Origin: Jatrophihabitans_A sp035248685
GTDB taxonomy: Bacteria > Actinomycetota > Actinomycetes > Mycobacteriales > Jatrophihabitantaceae
Direction: 5' to 3'
DNA: 64,000 bases
Assembly: GCA_035248685.1 (NCBI GenBank)
Contig: DATFHF010000047.1
Coordinates: 24,562-88,561, forward strand
Under the pieces are notes generated by a model. It was not told where the DNA came from, did not search any database, and was given only the letters and a program-made list of their open reading frames with translations. Below, in pieces: positions 8,379 to 16,734 of this stretch (within the stretch, counting starts at the first letter, position 1; each line of letters opens with the position of its first letter). The position numbers and the translations under genes are program-made.

Positions 8379-9734
8379 GTGGGCAGAAATATCGGCGATC
8401 ATGCCGTGGTGCTCGGCGCGAGCATGGCCGGGCTCCTTGCCGCCCGACTGCTCGCCGACGCCTACCGAGAGGTGACGGTAGTAGATCGGGATGCCCTGAC
8501 CGGCGTGCCGGAGCCGCGGCGGGCAGTCCCGCAGGGCCCGCACATCCATGGCCTGCTGGCAAAAGGCCAGCAGGCGCTGGAAGAACTCTTCCCTGGCTTC
8601 ACCAAGGAGCTCGCCGCATCCGGGGTTCCGGTCGGTGATTTCGGCACCAGCCTGAGCTGGTACTTCAAGGGCCGGATGATCAAGAAAACCGAGACCGGGC
8701 TGGTGTGCATCTCCGCCGGTCGGCCCTTGCTGGAAGAGGAGATCCGCGATCGGGTCCGGGCACTGTCCAACGTCCGGTTCCTCGATCAGACAGACATCGT
8801 CGGCGTGACCGCGTCACCCGACCAGCAGCGGATCACCGGCGTCCGGGTGCACCGGCAGGCCGAAGGATCCACCGAGGAGGTGCTGCCGGCCGACCTGGTG
8901 GTCGACAGCACCGGCCGCGGTTCCCGCGCGCCGCGCTGGCTCACCGAACTGGGCTACCCCCAGGTGGTCGAGGAGCGGGTGAAGATCGATATCACTTACA
9001 CCACGGCAGATTTCGCCGCGCTGCCGTTCGACCCGATCGGTGACGGGGTCGGCCTGGTCTGCGTGGCCAATCCGGGCCAGCCCCGCGGCGGCACGCTGGC
9101 CCGGATACCGGGCCGCTACCAGCTGTCGCTGTACGGCTTCCTCGGTGACCACGCGCCTACCGATCGCGAGGGCTTCCTGGCCTATGCCAAGTCGTTGCCG
9201 GTACCGGAGATCTACCGGGCGGTCGAGCACGCCGAGATGATCTCCGAGCCGGTCGCGATGAAGTTCCCGGCTGACGTGCGGCACCACTACGAGCGGATGG
9301 ATCGGCTGCCGGCCGGCCTGCTGGTGATGGGCGACGCCGCCTGCATCTTCAACCCGATCTACGCCCAGGGCATGACGGTGGCCGCGATCGAGGCGCTGGT
9401 GCTGCGCAAGCACCTGGAGCTGGGCCGGCCACCACAGCCGCGCGAGTTCTTCCGCGACCTGTCGGCCGTGATCGATGCGCCCTGGGACATGGCCGCCGGC
9501 GGCGACCTGGGCTTCCCGGGTGTGCAGGGCCGCCGCACGCTCAAGGTGCGAATGGGTAATTCCTATATACCTATGCTCCAGTCGGCGGCGGTCCAGGACG
9601 AGCGGTTGTCCGACGCCTTCCTGCGGGCGGCCGGCCTGGTCGACCCGCCGACGGCGCTGATGCGCCCCGGCGTGATCTCGCGGGTGCTGCGCCAGGCCGG
9701 TCGCCGAGGCCAACGCGCGGCCGCCGCAAGCTGA
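8379..9734 (+). CDS. FAD-dependent monooxygenase/oxidoreductase (PHBH-like fold)
   Basis: A 451-residue protein with an N-terminal dinucleotide-binding fold (VVLGASMAGLLAARLL, a GxGxxG variant with Ser and Met) and a second FAD motif MGDAACIFNPIYAQGM near residues 315-330, as in group A flavoprotein hydroxylases and halogenase-like oxidases. DSTGRGS near the middle fits the same fold. The lysine typical of tryptophan halogenases is not evident, so epoxidase or hydroxylase is more likely than halogenase. I prefer the GTG at 8379, six bases past a G-run, over the ATG at 8373 which abuts it. Next gene: an epoxide hydrolase 87 bases on. An epoxidase-hydrolase pair is a natural reading. Confidence 0.85.
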   Translation: MGRNIGDHAVVLGASMAGLLAARLLADAYREVTVVDRDALTGVPEPRRAVPQGPHIHGLLAKGQQALEELFPGFTKELAASGVPVGDFGTSLSWYFKGRMIKKTETGLVCISAGRPLLEEEIRDRVRALSNVRFLDQTDIVGVTASPDQQRITGVRVHRQAEGSTEEVLPADLVVDSTGRGSRAPRWLTELGYPQVVEERVKIDITYTTADFAALPFDPIGDGVGLVCVANPGQPRGGTLARIPGRYQLSLYGFLGDHAPTDREGFLAYAKSLPVPEIYRAVEHAEMISEPVAMKFPADVRHHYERMDRLPAGLLVMGDAACIFNPIYAQGMTVAAIEALVLRKHLELGRPPQPREFFRDLSAVIDAPWDMAAGGDLGFPGVQGRRTLKVRMGNSYIPMLQSAAVQDERLSDAFLRAAGLVDPPTALMRPGVISRVLRQAGRRGQRAAAAS

Positions 9735-9821
9735 CCCATCGCCGTCGCCGGCGAGCAAGACCTTTCCCAGCCGACCACGCACTCATCTCGAGGCGTTCGC
9801 ATCGCAGTCAAAGGAGCGATT

Positions 9822-10988
9822 ATGCGTCCCTTCGTTATCGACATCCCGCAGGAGGACATCGACGATCTCCGGCGACGCCTTGGTGAAACTCGCTGGCCGA
9901 GCGAGATTGCCGGCGCCGGCTGGAGCCGCGGCGTCCCGCTGGAATACCTCAAGGAACTGGCTGAATACTGGCGCACCAGCTACGACTGGCGGGCCGCCGA
10001 GGCCAGGCTGAACGAGTTCCCCCAGTTCATGACCGAGATCGACGGTGTGGACGTGCACTTCCTGCATGTCCGCTCGCCGGAACCGGACGCCCGGGCGCTG
10101 ATCCTGTCGCACGGCTGGCCGGGTTCGGTCGCGGAGTTCCTCGACGTGATCAAGCCGCTGACCGACCCACGCAGCTACGGCGGGGATCCCGGGCAGGCGT
10201 TTCACCTGATCATCCCGTCGCTACCCGGCTTCGGCTTTTCCGGGCCGGTAACCGAGCCCGGCTGGGATATCCTGCGGATCGCGCGAGCCTGGATCGAGTT
10301 GATGCACCGGCTGGGCTACGACCGTTACACAGTGCACGGCGGTGACCTCGGGGTGTGGATCTCGCTCACCATGGCCGCGATGGACAGCGAGCATGTCGAC
10401 GCCGCGCACGTGAACTTCCTGGTGACCCCACCGTCCGGCGATCCGGCCGAACTTGCCGGGCTGAGCGAGCAGGACATGGGTCGGCTGGGCATGATGATGG
10501 ACTGGGCGGTCAGAGACTCCGGTTACATGAAGATCCAATCAACCCGGCCGCAGACGCTGGCATACGCGCTCACCGATTCGCCGGTAGGCCAGCTCGCCTG
10601 GATCGTGGAGAAGTTCTGGGAGTGGACCGACTCGGAGAAGGTGCCCGAGGACGCGATATCCCGCGACCAGTTGCTCACCAACATCTCGATCTACTGGCTG
10701 ACCGCAACGGCCGGATCGTCGGCGCAGCTGTACTACGAGATGGCCGATCAGTTGCCCACCGCACCCACCCCCCCGCCGCTGCCGCCACCGCTGCCGGTGC
10801 CGCTCGGCGTCGCGGTATACCCGCACGACGCCGCTCTGCCGATCCGCAGCCTGGCCGACCCGCGCTTCCCGAACATCGTCCAGTGGACCGAATTCGATCG
10901 GGGCGGCCACTTCCCCGCGATGGAGGAGCCGGACCTGTTCGTGCAGGATTTGCGTTCGTTCAGCGCGGCATTGGACGCCCGCGGGTAG
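9822..10988 (+). CDS. Epoxide hydrolase (microsomal-type, with N-terminal EHN domain)
   Basis: A 388-residue alpha/beta hydrolase with the EHN domain at 1-110 (FVIDIPQEDIDDLRRRL). The oxyanion motif HGWPGS is at 97-102, the nucleophile Asp175 lies in HGGDLG, where most relatives have GGDWG, and the catalytic His363 is in GGHFPAMEEP. An unusual Pro-rich insert (about 305-325) precedes the last strand. It opens epoxides to diols. Relatives of this length occur in enediyne and other natural-product clusters, where a flavoenzyme makes the epoxide. The gene directly follows the FAD oxidoreductase, supporting a two-step epoxidation-hydrolysis, though the substrate is unknown. Confidence 0.9.
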   Translation: MRPFVIDIPQEDIDDLRRRLGETRWPSEIAGAGWSRGVPLEYLKELAEYWRTSYDWRAAEARLNEFPQFMTEIDGVDVHFLHVRSPEPDARALILSHGWPGSVAEFLDVIKPLTDPRSYGGDPGQAFHLIIPSLPGFGFSGPVTEPGWDILRIARAWIELMHRLGYDRYTVHGGDLGVWISLTMAAMDSEHVDAAHVNFLVTPPSGDPAELAGLSEQDMGRLGMMMDWAVRDSGYMKIQSTRPQTLAYALTDSPVGQLAWIVEKFWEWTDSEKVPEDAISRDQLLTNISIYWLTATAGSSAQLYYEMADQLPTAPTPPPLPPPLPVPLGVAVYPHDAALPIRSLADPRFPNIVQWTEFDRGGHFPAMEEPDLFVQDLRSFSAALDARG

Positions 10989-11000
10989 GGGGCAGGACTC

Positions 11001-11030
11001 GCGCCGCCGGACCGGCCGGTCCGGCGGCGC
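11001..11030. terminator. 30-bp perfect palindrome, bidirectional terminator
   Basis: Arms of 15 bp meet without spacer (centre at 11015/11016). It sits 12 bases after the epoxide hydrolase stop and 20 bases before the stop of the convergent condensation gene, so it can terminate both transcripts. Confidence 0.75.
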
Positions 11031-11049
11031 ACTGCTGAGCCGGGACTCT

Positions 11050-12402
11050 TTACAGCTCCCGCCAGGGCAGATCGGGCTGGCTAACCGCGGTCGCCACCAG
11101 TCGCCGGTAGTCGGAGATCCAATTCGCCACCGTCTCGGCGTCGAACTCGTCTAGGTTGTGCTCGAAGGTGCCGAACAGCTCACCGGTGGACCGGACCGCC
11201 ATGCTCAGCGCCACCCCACCCGGGTTTTGCGGGGTGGCCCGGTTCGCCTTGCGGATCTCCACCATGCTGCCGCTGAGCTGGAACACCTTCTGGTCGAAGG
11301 GTGACTGGAAGAACCCGAAGGTGAAATCCGAGTTGTACGGTTCGGCCAGCGGATCGCCGATGGTCGGTACCTCCTGCTCGATGTACTTCAGCGGCACCTC
11401 GTGCGAGAACGCTTCTAGGCAGACCATCCGATTGCGCAGCACCACGTCCCGAAAGCTGACACAGCTGTCCAGATCGGTGCGCAACGGCAGCAGGTTCAAG
11501 AACGATCCCACGCTGTCGTTGAACTCCGGCCGGCTGCGGCCATGCAGGATGGACAGGATGATCGGATCGACGGTGCCGGTTAGTCGATGCGCGAACACGT
11601 CGAAGGTGGCCAGGATGATCATGAAGGTGGAGCAGCGCATCTGCTTGGCCAGCCGGCCGAGTTCGCTGATTACCTCGGCATCGATGGTGAACATGAGTTC
11701 GGAGTACGGCCGGCTGTGCAGCTTCGGCACCGGCCGATCGGTCGGCATCGCAAAGATTCCGCCGCCGGCCAGGTTGTCCCGCCAGTACTGAAGCAAGGCG
11801 TCCATGTCCGAACCTTGCAGTTGTTCACGCTGCCAGGCGGTGTACTCCCGGTACTGGACAGTGGGCGGTAGGTCGGGCTCGGTACCGGTCAGCCGGGCCG
11901 CATAGCAGGCGGCCAGGTCCCGCAGGATCAGGTGCAATGACCAGCCATCACAGGCCGAATGGTGGGTCATCAGCGTGAACACCGAGTCGTTGTCGTCGAA
12001 CCGCGCGAACAGCGCCCGCAACAGTGGCAGCTTCAACACGTCCAAGCTGCCGGCCTCGGTCTCGGTCAGCAGATCCTCGGCGATTTGGTCCCGGGACCGC
12101 TCATCGTTCGGCGACAGCTCGCGCACCTCCAACGGCACCGGGCATGGCGGGTATACCTGCTGGTAGTGCGGCTCGACATCGTGGACGACGATCGTGCGCA
12201 GCAACTCATGCCGTCGCACCACGTCATCCAGCGCGCCTTGCAAGGCCTGGACGTCGACCGGACCGGTGATCCGGAAGCCCTTGGTGGCCAGGAACCGCGG
12301 TCCGAACGAACCGACCGCGGCCCTTTCACACCAGAATTCCTGGGTTTCCGACAGCGGGTACCGATTCGAGGTGTCGACCGGTTGCTGCGAGGTCTGGGTC
12401 AT
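11050..12402 (-). CDS. Stand-alone NRPS-type condensation enzyme (downstream copy)
   Basis: A 450-residue single condensation domain without adenylation or carrier domains. The active-site HHxxxDG is intact as HHSACDG (147-153). Other C-domain signatures are RHELLRT (64-70), the YREYTAWQRE region and HGRSRPEF with SFLNLLPLR. Free-standing C enzymes of this type join carrier-bound acyl groups to an amine or alcohol (SgcC5 of C-1027 forms an ester). The paralogue upstream at 12496-13848 is collinear and clearly homologous, so the pair arose by duplication. No carrier protein, A domain or megasynthase is in the window, so donor and acceptor are unknown. Both genes probably form an operon with a 93-base gap. 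Confidence 0.92.
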   Translation of the reverse strand: MTQTSQQPVDTSNRYPLSETQEFWCERAAVGSFGPRFLATKGFRITGPVDVQALQGALDDVVRRHELLRTIVVHDVEPHYQQVYPPCPVPLEVRELSPNDERSRDQIAEDLLTETEAGSLDVLKLPLLRALFARFDDNDSVFTLMTHHSACDGWSLHLILRDLAACYAARLTGTEPDLPPTVQYREYTAWQREQLQGSDMDALLQYWRDNLAGGGIFAMPTDRPVPKLHSRPYSELMFTIDAEVISELGRLAKQMRCSTFMIILATFDVFAHRLTGTVDPIILSILHGRSRPEFNDSVGSFLNLLPLRTDLDSCVSFRDVVLRNRMVCLEAFSHEVPLKYIEQEVPTIGDPLAEPYNSDFTFGFFQSPFDQKVFQLSGSMVEIRKANRATPQNPGGVALSMAVRSTGELFGTFEHNLDEFDAETVANWISDYRRLVATAVSQPDLPWREL

Positions 12403-12495
12403 GGGGTGCCCCGTTCTGGTCGAACCACACTGACCAACACCCTGCTGGCACGACGGACCGACGGCACCTTCCCGGTTGCCCAGCCGGGTGCCTGG

Positions 12496-13848
12496 CTAGA
12501 GTCGGCGCCAGTCCCGATCCGCGCCGGCGACCATCCTCCGGATCAGCCCGCTGTAATCGGTCATCCAGAGAGCGACGGTGTCCGCATCGAACTCCTCCGG
12601 GCTGTACTCCAGGCAGCCGAACAGCTCACCGGCCGACCGGGTGGACAAGCTCAACACCACGCCGCCCGGGTTCTGCGGCGTCTTGCGGACCGCCTTGTGA
12701 ATCTCGGTCGTCCGATCCGCCAGCTTCAGCACGCCGTGACCGAAGGGCGCCTCGAACAGGCCCAAGGTGAACTCGGAATTGCGCGGATCCTCCAGCGGAT
12801 CCCCGATGTGCGGTATCGCTTCGGCGATGTATTGGATCGGCAACTCGTGCGAGAACCCGTCCAGGCAGCTACGCCGGGTAGCTCGTGCCACGTCGGTCAC
12901 GGTGACGCAGTCGGCCAACGACGTCCGCAGCGGCAGCTGGTTCATCAGCGGCCCGACGGTATTGGTGAACTCGGGATGTCCGCGGCCATGGATGATCGTC
13001 TCGATCATCGGGTCGATGGTGCCGAGCAGCCGGTGCACGAACACGTTGAAGGTGGCCAGGATGACCATGAACATCGAGCACCGGATCCGCTTGGCGTAGC
13101 CGGCTAACTCGGCGATGATCTCGGCCTCGACGGTGAAGTCATGCTCGGCGTAGGGCCGGCTGCGTTTGGCCGGCACCGGTCGATCATTCGGCAGTGCGAA
13201 GATCTGCCCATCGGCGAGGGTGGCATTCCAGTATTCCAACGACTTGGCCGCCTCAGGACCGGCCAGGTACTGCTGCTGCCAGATCGCGAACTCGCGGTAC
13301 TGGAGCACCGGTGGCAGCACCGGCGTGCGCCGGCTTACCCGGGCCGCGTAATAAGTGCTCAGATCTCGCAGGATCAATTGCAACGACCAGCCGTCGCAGG
13401 CCATGTGATGGGTGGTCAGGGTGAATACCGCGTCCTCGTCATCGAAGCGGGCCAACCCGGCTCGCAGCAACGGTAACTCCAGGACGTCCAGGCTGCCGTC
13501 CTCGGCCTCGGTCAGCAGATCCTCGGCGATGTGATCCCGGGTGCGCTCGGCATCCGGTAGCAGATCCCGAACCTCCAGCGGCACCGGGCTCGGCGGATAG
13601 ACCCGCTGGTACGGCGGCTCGGCATCGTGCACGACGATGGTGCGCAGCAGCTCATGGCGTGCCACCACGTCGTCCAGCGCCGCCTGAAGCGCGGCAACGT
13701 CCACCCGGCCGGTAACCCGAAAGCCCCGGGCGATAATGAACCGCGGTCCGAAGGCGCCGGCCTCGGCCAGGCCACACCACACTCGCTGCGGGTGGGACAC
13801 CGGAAACCGATCACCGTCCGCGAGGGCCGGTTGTAGTTGTTGCGTCAT
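12496..13848 (-). CDS. Stand-alone NRPS-type condensation enzyme (upstream copy)
   Basis: A 450-residue condensation-fold protein of exactly the same length as its neighbour, with HHMACDG at 147-153 keeping the catalytic His and Asp. It shares RHELLRTIVVHD and KTPQNPGGV with the other copy but differs in the acceptor-side half (HGRGHPEFTNTVGPLMNQLPLR), so the two probably take different partners or act as a heterodimer. The start ATG has a GAGAGGA ribosome site. It is the first gene of the minus-strand pair and is divergent from the secreted-protein array, with a 554-base regulatory gap. Product unknown. Confidence 0.92.
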   Translation of the reverse strand: MTQQLQPALADGDRFPVSHPQRVWCGLAEAGAFGPRFIIARGFRVTGRVDVAALQAALDDVVARHELLRTIVVHDAEPPYQRVYPPSPVPLEVRDLLPDAERTRDHIAEDLLTEAEDGSLDVLELPLLRAGLARFDDEDAVFTLTTHHMACDGWSLQLILRDLSTYYAARVSRRTPVLPPVLQYREFAIWQQQYLAGPEAAKSLEYWNATLADGQIFALPNDRPVPAKRSRPYAEHDFTVEAEIIAELAGYAKRIRCSMFMVILATFNVFVHRLLGTIDPMIETIIHGRGHPEFTNTVGPLMNQLPLRTSLADCVTVTDVARATRRSCLDGFSHELPIQYIAEAIPHIGDPLEDPRNSEFTLGLFEAPFGHGVLKLADRTTEIHKAVRKTPQNPGGVVLSLSTRSAGELFGCLEYSPEEFDADTVALWMTDYSGLIRRMVAGADRDWRRL

Positions 13849-14402
13849 TACGGGGTCCTCTCCCGGCTGTCGGTGCCTGATGACAGCTCCGCGATGCCTA
13901 CCAGCCGGTCATCGCCTGGATCGACGCCGGTGCACATGTCCCCGCAGGGAATACCTTGCTGGCCGGCAGCGGCGGTGACTTCTTCTCAATTGCTGAATCG
14001 GACATATGACGCGAATGGAGAAGAGGCGCCAACCTGCGTGCTCGCAGCGTACCGGTCGGCCGGCCAGCTGATCTCCTTATCGGGTAAGCCTTATCTCATT
14101 GTCTCAACTGCGGTTTAACATCGTGGAAGCAGAGCGGCCGCCCGGATTTTCTTGACCGTGACTGGTGCTGCGATTGGCGAACGGTATGCCCCGCACACGA
14201 GTCGAGCCTCGGCGCTTAATCCCCACACAGCCAAATCAGAATCGACTCAGAGCCAGTCGGATCCGGTTGTCACCGTCGGATTACTTTTGCTTGCAACTAC
14301 TGGACAATCCCGATCCAACGCCCGTAAGTTGCGGCCGTTCCCCAGCGCTCAAGGAAAGTGCGCATGCGGAACTCTGCTCAACGCCTAGGGGGCGGTGCAG
14401 CA
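13849..14402. other. Divergent intergenic region without a supportable gene
   Basis: The 554 bases between the condensation operon and the first large secreted protein hold only short frames without ribosome sites. The middle and right parts (13970-14300) are poorer in GC than the flanks, as expected of a promoter region. I see no clear inverted repeat or RNA gene. Confidence 0.5.
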
Positions 14403-16022
14403 ATGCGAAGTCATCGGATTCTCTTCATTGCGACGCTGGCGGCAGGCGCGTTGGTCGTCGGCAACCAGCTCAGTATCGCGTCGGGAGCGACCAGCACCGG
14501 CAGGGTAGCCAGCAGCAGTCAGTCCAGCATCCGGGGTGTCGACTGCAGCAGCCAGAAATCCCTGTGCGTCGAGGTGCATGATTCGGACGAGGTGTTCGGC
14601 CACTACGTGGGCCACGACGAGCCGTCGCTGCTGTTCGACTCCACGCGGCCGGGTTCCGGCAACCAGATGCGCTACTCCGGCATCCTGCCCAAGGAGCCGG
14701 CACCTAGTAACGTGCCCGGTCAGCGCAGCTACGACTTCAACCTGTACGCCACCTTCTGGTTCGGCATGGCGATGTGCGCCACCGAGTCCTACCCGAACAC
14801 TGTGAAGAGCTGTATCCCGGACAGCGACGCCAACATCGCTCGGCCGGGCAGTCCGTTCCACCCCGGCAGCGCATACATGGAGCTGCAGTTCTACCCGCCG
14901 GGTTACGTTCAGCAGTTCAACGGCTTCTCCTGCTCGGGCACCCGGTGGTGCGTGGCGTTGACCATCGACTCGTTTGCTGAGAATCCGCTCGCCGGCACCG
15001 AGCTCAACGCCACCTGCCGGCAACGAGTCGGCGTGGAGTATGCGAACTTCGCCTACCTGACCAAGAGCGGCGTGCCACAGGGACCGCCCAACCCGGTCGA
15101 CTTCCAGTTCGTCGGCTCGGGCAAGCCGGATCCGAACAAGGATCTGTTCCTCAACCAGGGTGATCACTTCACGGTTACCCTGCACGACACCGCACACGGC
15201 CTGCAGACCGTGGTGCATGACACCACCACCGGCGCCACTGGCTCGATGACGGCCAGCGCTGCCAACGGCTTCGGCCAGGTCAAGTACGCGCCGACCGGCA
15301 CCAGCTGCACCAACCTCCCCTACGACTTCCACCCGGAGTACTCGACTTCGACGCCCAAGACCACGGTTCCGTGGGCGGCTGCGACCTACAACGTCGCGAT
15401 CGACACCGAGATCGGCCACTTCGACTACTGCGCAGGAGTGGACACCGCCACCGGAACCTGCACCGGCACCGAGGGCGCTCCGGGACACCAGGAGAAGGCA
15501 GATGCGGACGACCAGGGTTGCTTCCCCGGTTCTGCCTCGACGCTGATCAAGGTCGGCGGGTGCCTGGGGACCAACTTCGGCTATGACGGCACGTCCTACC
15601 TGCCGGATTGGCCGAACGGCAGCGCGAGCCGGCCGACGGCCACCATCTTCACCAGCGCCAAGACCGGACCGAACTACAACATCCAGTACCCCATACTCGG
15701 CTTCAACACCGATCTGCCGGCGATCGAGTCGTCGTTGTCGCCGGCTTGCAACGGTGACACCGGCGCGAACTGCACCATCCTGCCGCCGACCGACGACGGG
15801 GCGCCCGCCAACTTCTACCCGTACTACTCCAGCGGGCACGCCCTGGGTGGTTGCGCCTGGACGGTCGGGCAGGACTACCCGGGCTTCAGCACCAACGATT
15901 ACGGCAAGCTGCACCAGTACGGCAGCCTGCTGAAGGTGACCTACCCGACCAAGGGTGGCGGCACCGAAAGCTTGTATAGCGATTTCCAGAAGTTCGTGAG
16001 CAACCCCTGCCCGGCACCGTGA
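14403..16022 (+). CDS. Large secreted protein of unknown function, tandem family copy 1
   Basis: A 539-residue exported protein: signal peptide about 1-28 ending LSIASG, then one long domain rich in Cys, His and aromatic residues. Shared family landmarks are DSDEVFGHYVGHDEP, LQFYPPGYVQ, SMTASAANGFGQVK, DFHPEYSTST, TEIGHFDYC, DDGAPANFYPYY and a C-terminus NPCPAP. Repeated His-Asp/Glu pairs could bind metal; this is a guess. I recognise the sequence as a type of actinobacterial hypothetical secreted protein but know no function. I chose ATG 14403, because it follows a G-rich box (GGGGGCGGTGC) that precedes all three copies; the in-frame ATG at 14358 does not. Copies 2 and 3 follow downstream. 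Confidence 0.88.
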   Translation: MRSHRILFIATLAAGALVVGNQLSIASGATSTGRVASSSQSSIRGVDCSSQKSLCVEVHDSDEVFGHYVGHDEPSLLFDSTRPGSGNQMRYSGILPKEPAPSNVPGQRSYDFNLYATFWFGMAMCATESYPNTVKSCIPDSDANIARPGSPFHPGSAYMELQFYPPGYVQQFNGFSCSGTRWCVALTIDSFAENPLAGTELNATCRQRVGVEYANFAYLTKSGVPQGPPNPVDFQFVGSGKPDPNKDLFLNQGDHFTVTLHDTAHGLQTVVHDTTTGATGSMTASAANGFGQVKYAPTGTSCTNLPYDFHPEYSTSTPKTTVPWAAATYNVAIDTEIGHFDYCAGVDTATGTCTGTEGAPGHQEKADADDQGCFPGSASTLIKVGGCLGTNFGYDGTSYLPDWPNGSASRPTATIFTSAKTGPNYNIQYPILGFNTDLPAIESSLSPACNGDTGANCTILPPTDDGAPANFYPYYSSGHALGGCAWTVGQDYPGFSTNDYGKLHQYGSLLKVTYPTKGGGTESLYSDFQKFVSNPCPAP

Positions 16023-16039
16023 GCTAGCCGGCCTTGGGC

Positions 16040-16087
16040 GATCGTGCAACTTCTTCCGGCGTAGAACCGGAAGAAGTTGCACGATCC
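16040..16087. terminator. 20-bp perfect hairpin between convergent genes
   Basis: Perfect arms at 16040-16059 and 16068-16087 with an 8-nt loop, between the stop of secreted copy 1 and the stop of the convergent DinB gene. The outer part, GATCGTGCAACTT, recurs in the hairpin at 30345-30397. Confidence 0.85.
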
Positions 16088-16093
16088 CAGGGG

Positions 16094-16606
16094 TTAGCGG
16101 CCGGTTACCCCATCCAGCTGCTCGCGCAGGATGTCGGCATGCCCGGCGTGCCGCGCGGTTTCGCTAGTGGCGTGTGCCAACAACCAGCGCAGGCTGAGCA
16201 GCTTGCCGTCGACCGGGCGAGCGGCCAGCGTATCCGGGTCGCCGATCGAACGAATGGCCTTATCACTAGCCGCAATCGCGGCTCGGTAGTCGGCCAACAC
16301 CTGGTCACTGCCGCGGTCGGCCGGGACGTCCATCCCGAAGTCCCAGTCCTCATCTCGGTCGGGGTCCCGGTCTGAGCCGGAACCGAGCAGGTGAAAGCCG
16401 AACCAGTATCGTTCGCCGACGGTTAGGTGCTGGATGAGTCCGAGGATGCTGGTGCCGGAGCCGACCAGCACCCGGCGCAACTGCTCGTCGGTTAGGCCGT
16501 CGGCTTTCTTCAGCACGCAGTTACGAGCGAAGCTAAGAAAGGCTAATGCGGTGTCCAACTCACCGTCGTCGTTGCGTGGCACCGGTTCGCGTTGGCTCTC
16601 AGTCAT
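16094..16606 (-). CDS. DinB-family protein (mycothiol-transferase type, DUF664)
   Basis: A 170-residue four-helix DinB-like protein. Metal-ligand His residues are visible in LIQHLTVGERYWF near 60 and in HATSETARHAGHAD near 145-158. This is the pattern of bacillithiol/mycothiol-dependent transferases that join small thiols to electrophiles. It stands alone on the minus strand between two copies of the secreted family, so it interrupts the tandem array. A detoxifying role in a mycothiol producer is likely. The electrophile is unknown. Confidence 0.85.
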   Translation of the reverse strand: MTESQREPVPRNDDGELDTALAFLSFARNCVLKKADGLTDEQLRRVLVGSGTSILGLIQHLTVGERYWFGFHLLGSGSDRDPDRDEDWDFGMDVPADRGSDQVLADYRAAIAASDKAIRSIGDPDTLAARPVDGKLLSLRWLLAHATSETARHAGHADILREQLDGVTGR

Positions 16607-16734
16607 CTATCGAATCTATCCGGTAACCACCGGCGCCCCTGCCCGAGGTGCCGCGCCAACCGAGCAACCTTGGAGGTATCAAAAGCAATACTCCGTTGGA
16701 ATGATCGCCGCAGCTGAATCGGGGGCGGTGCGGC

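Noticed and set aside
8379..9734. Flavin-dependent halogenase
   Set aside because: The FAD motifs fit, but the halogenase WxWxIP motif and a clear catalytic Lys are not seen, so monooxygenase/epoxidase is the safer call.
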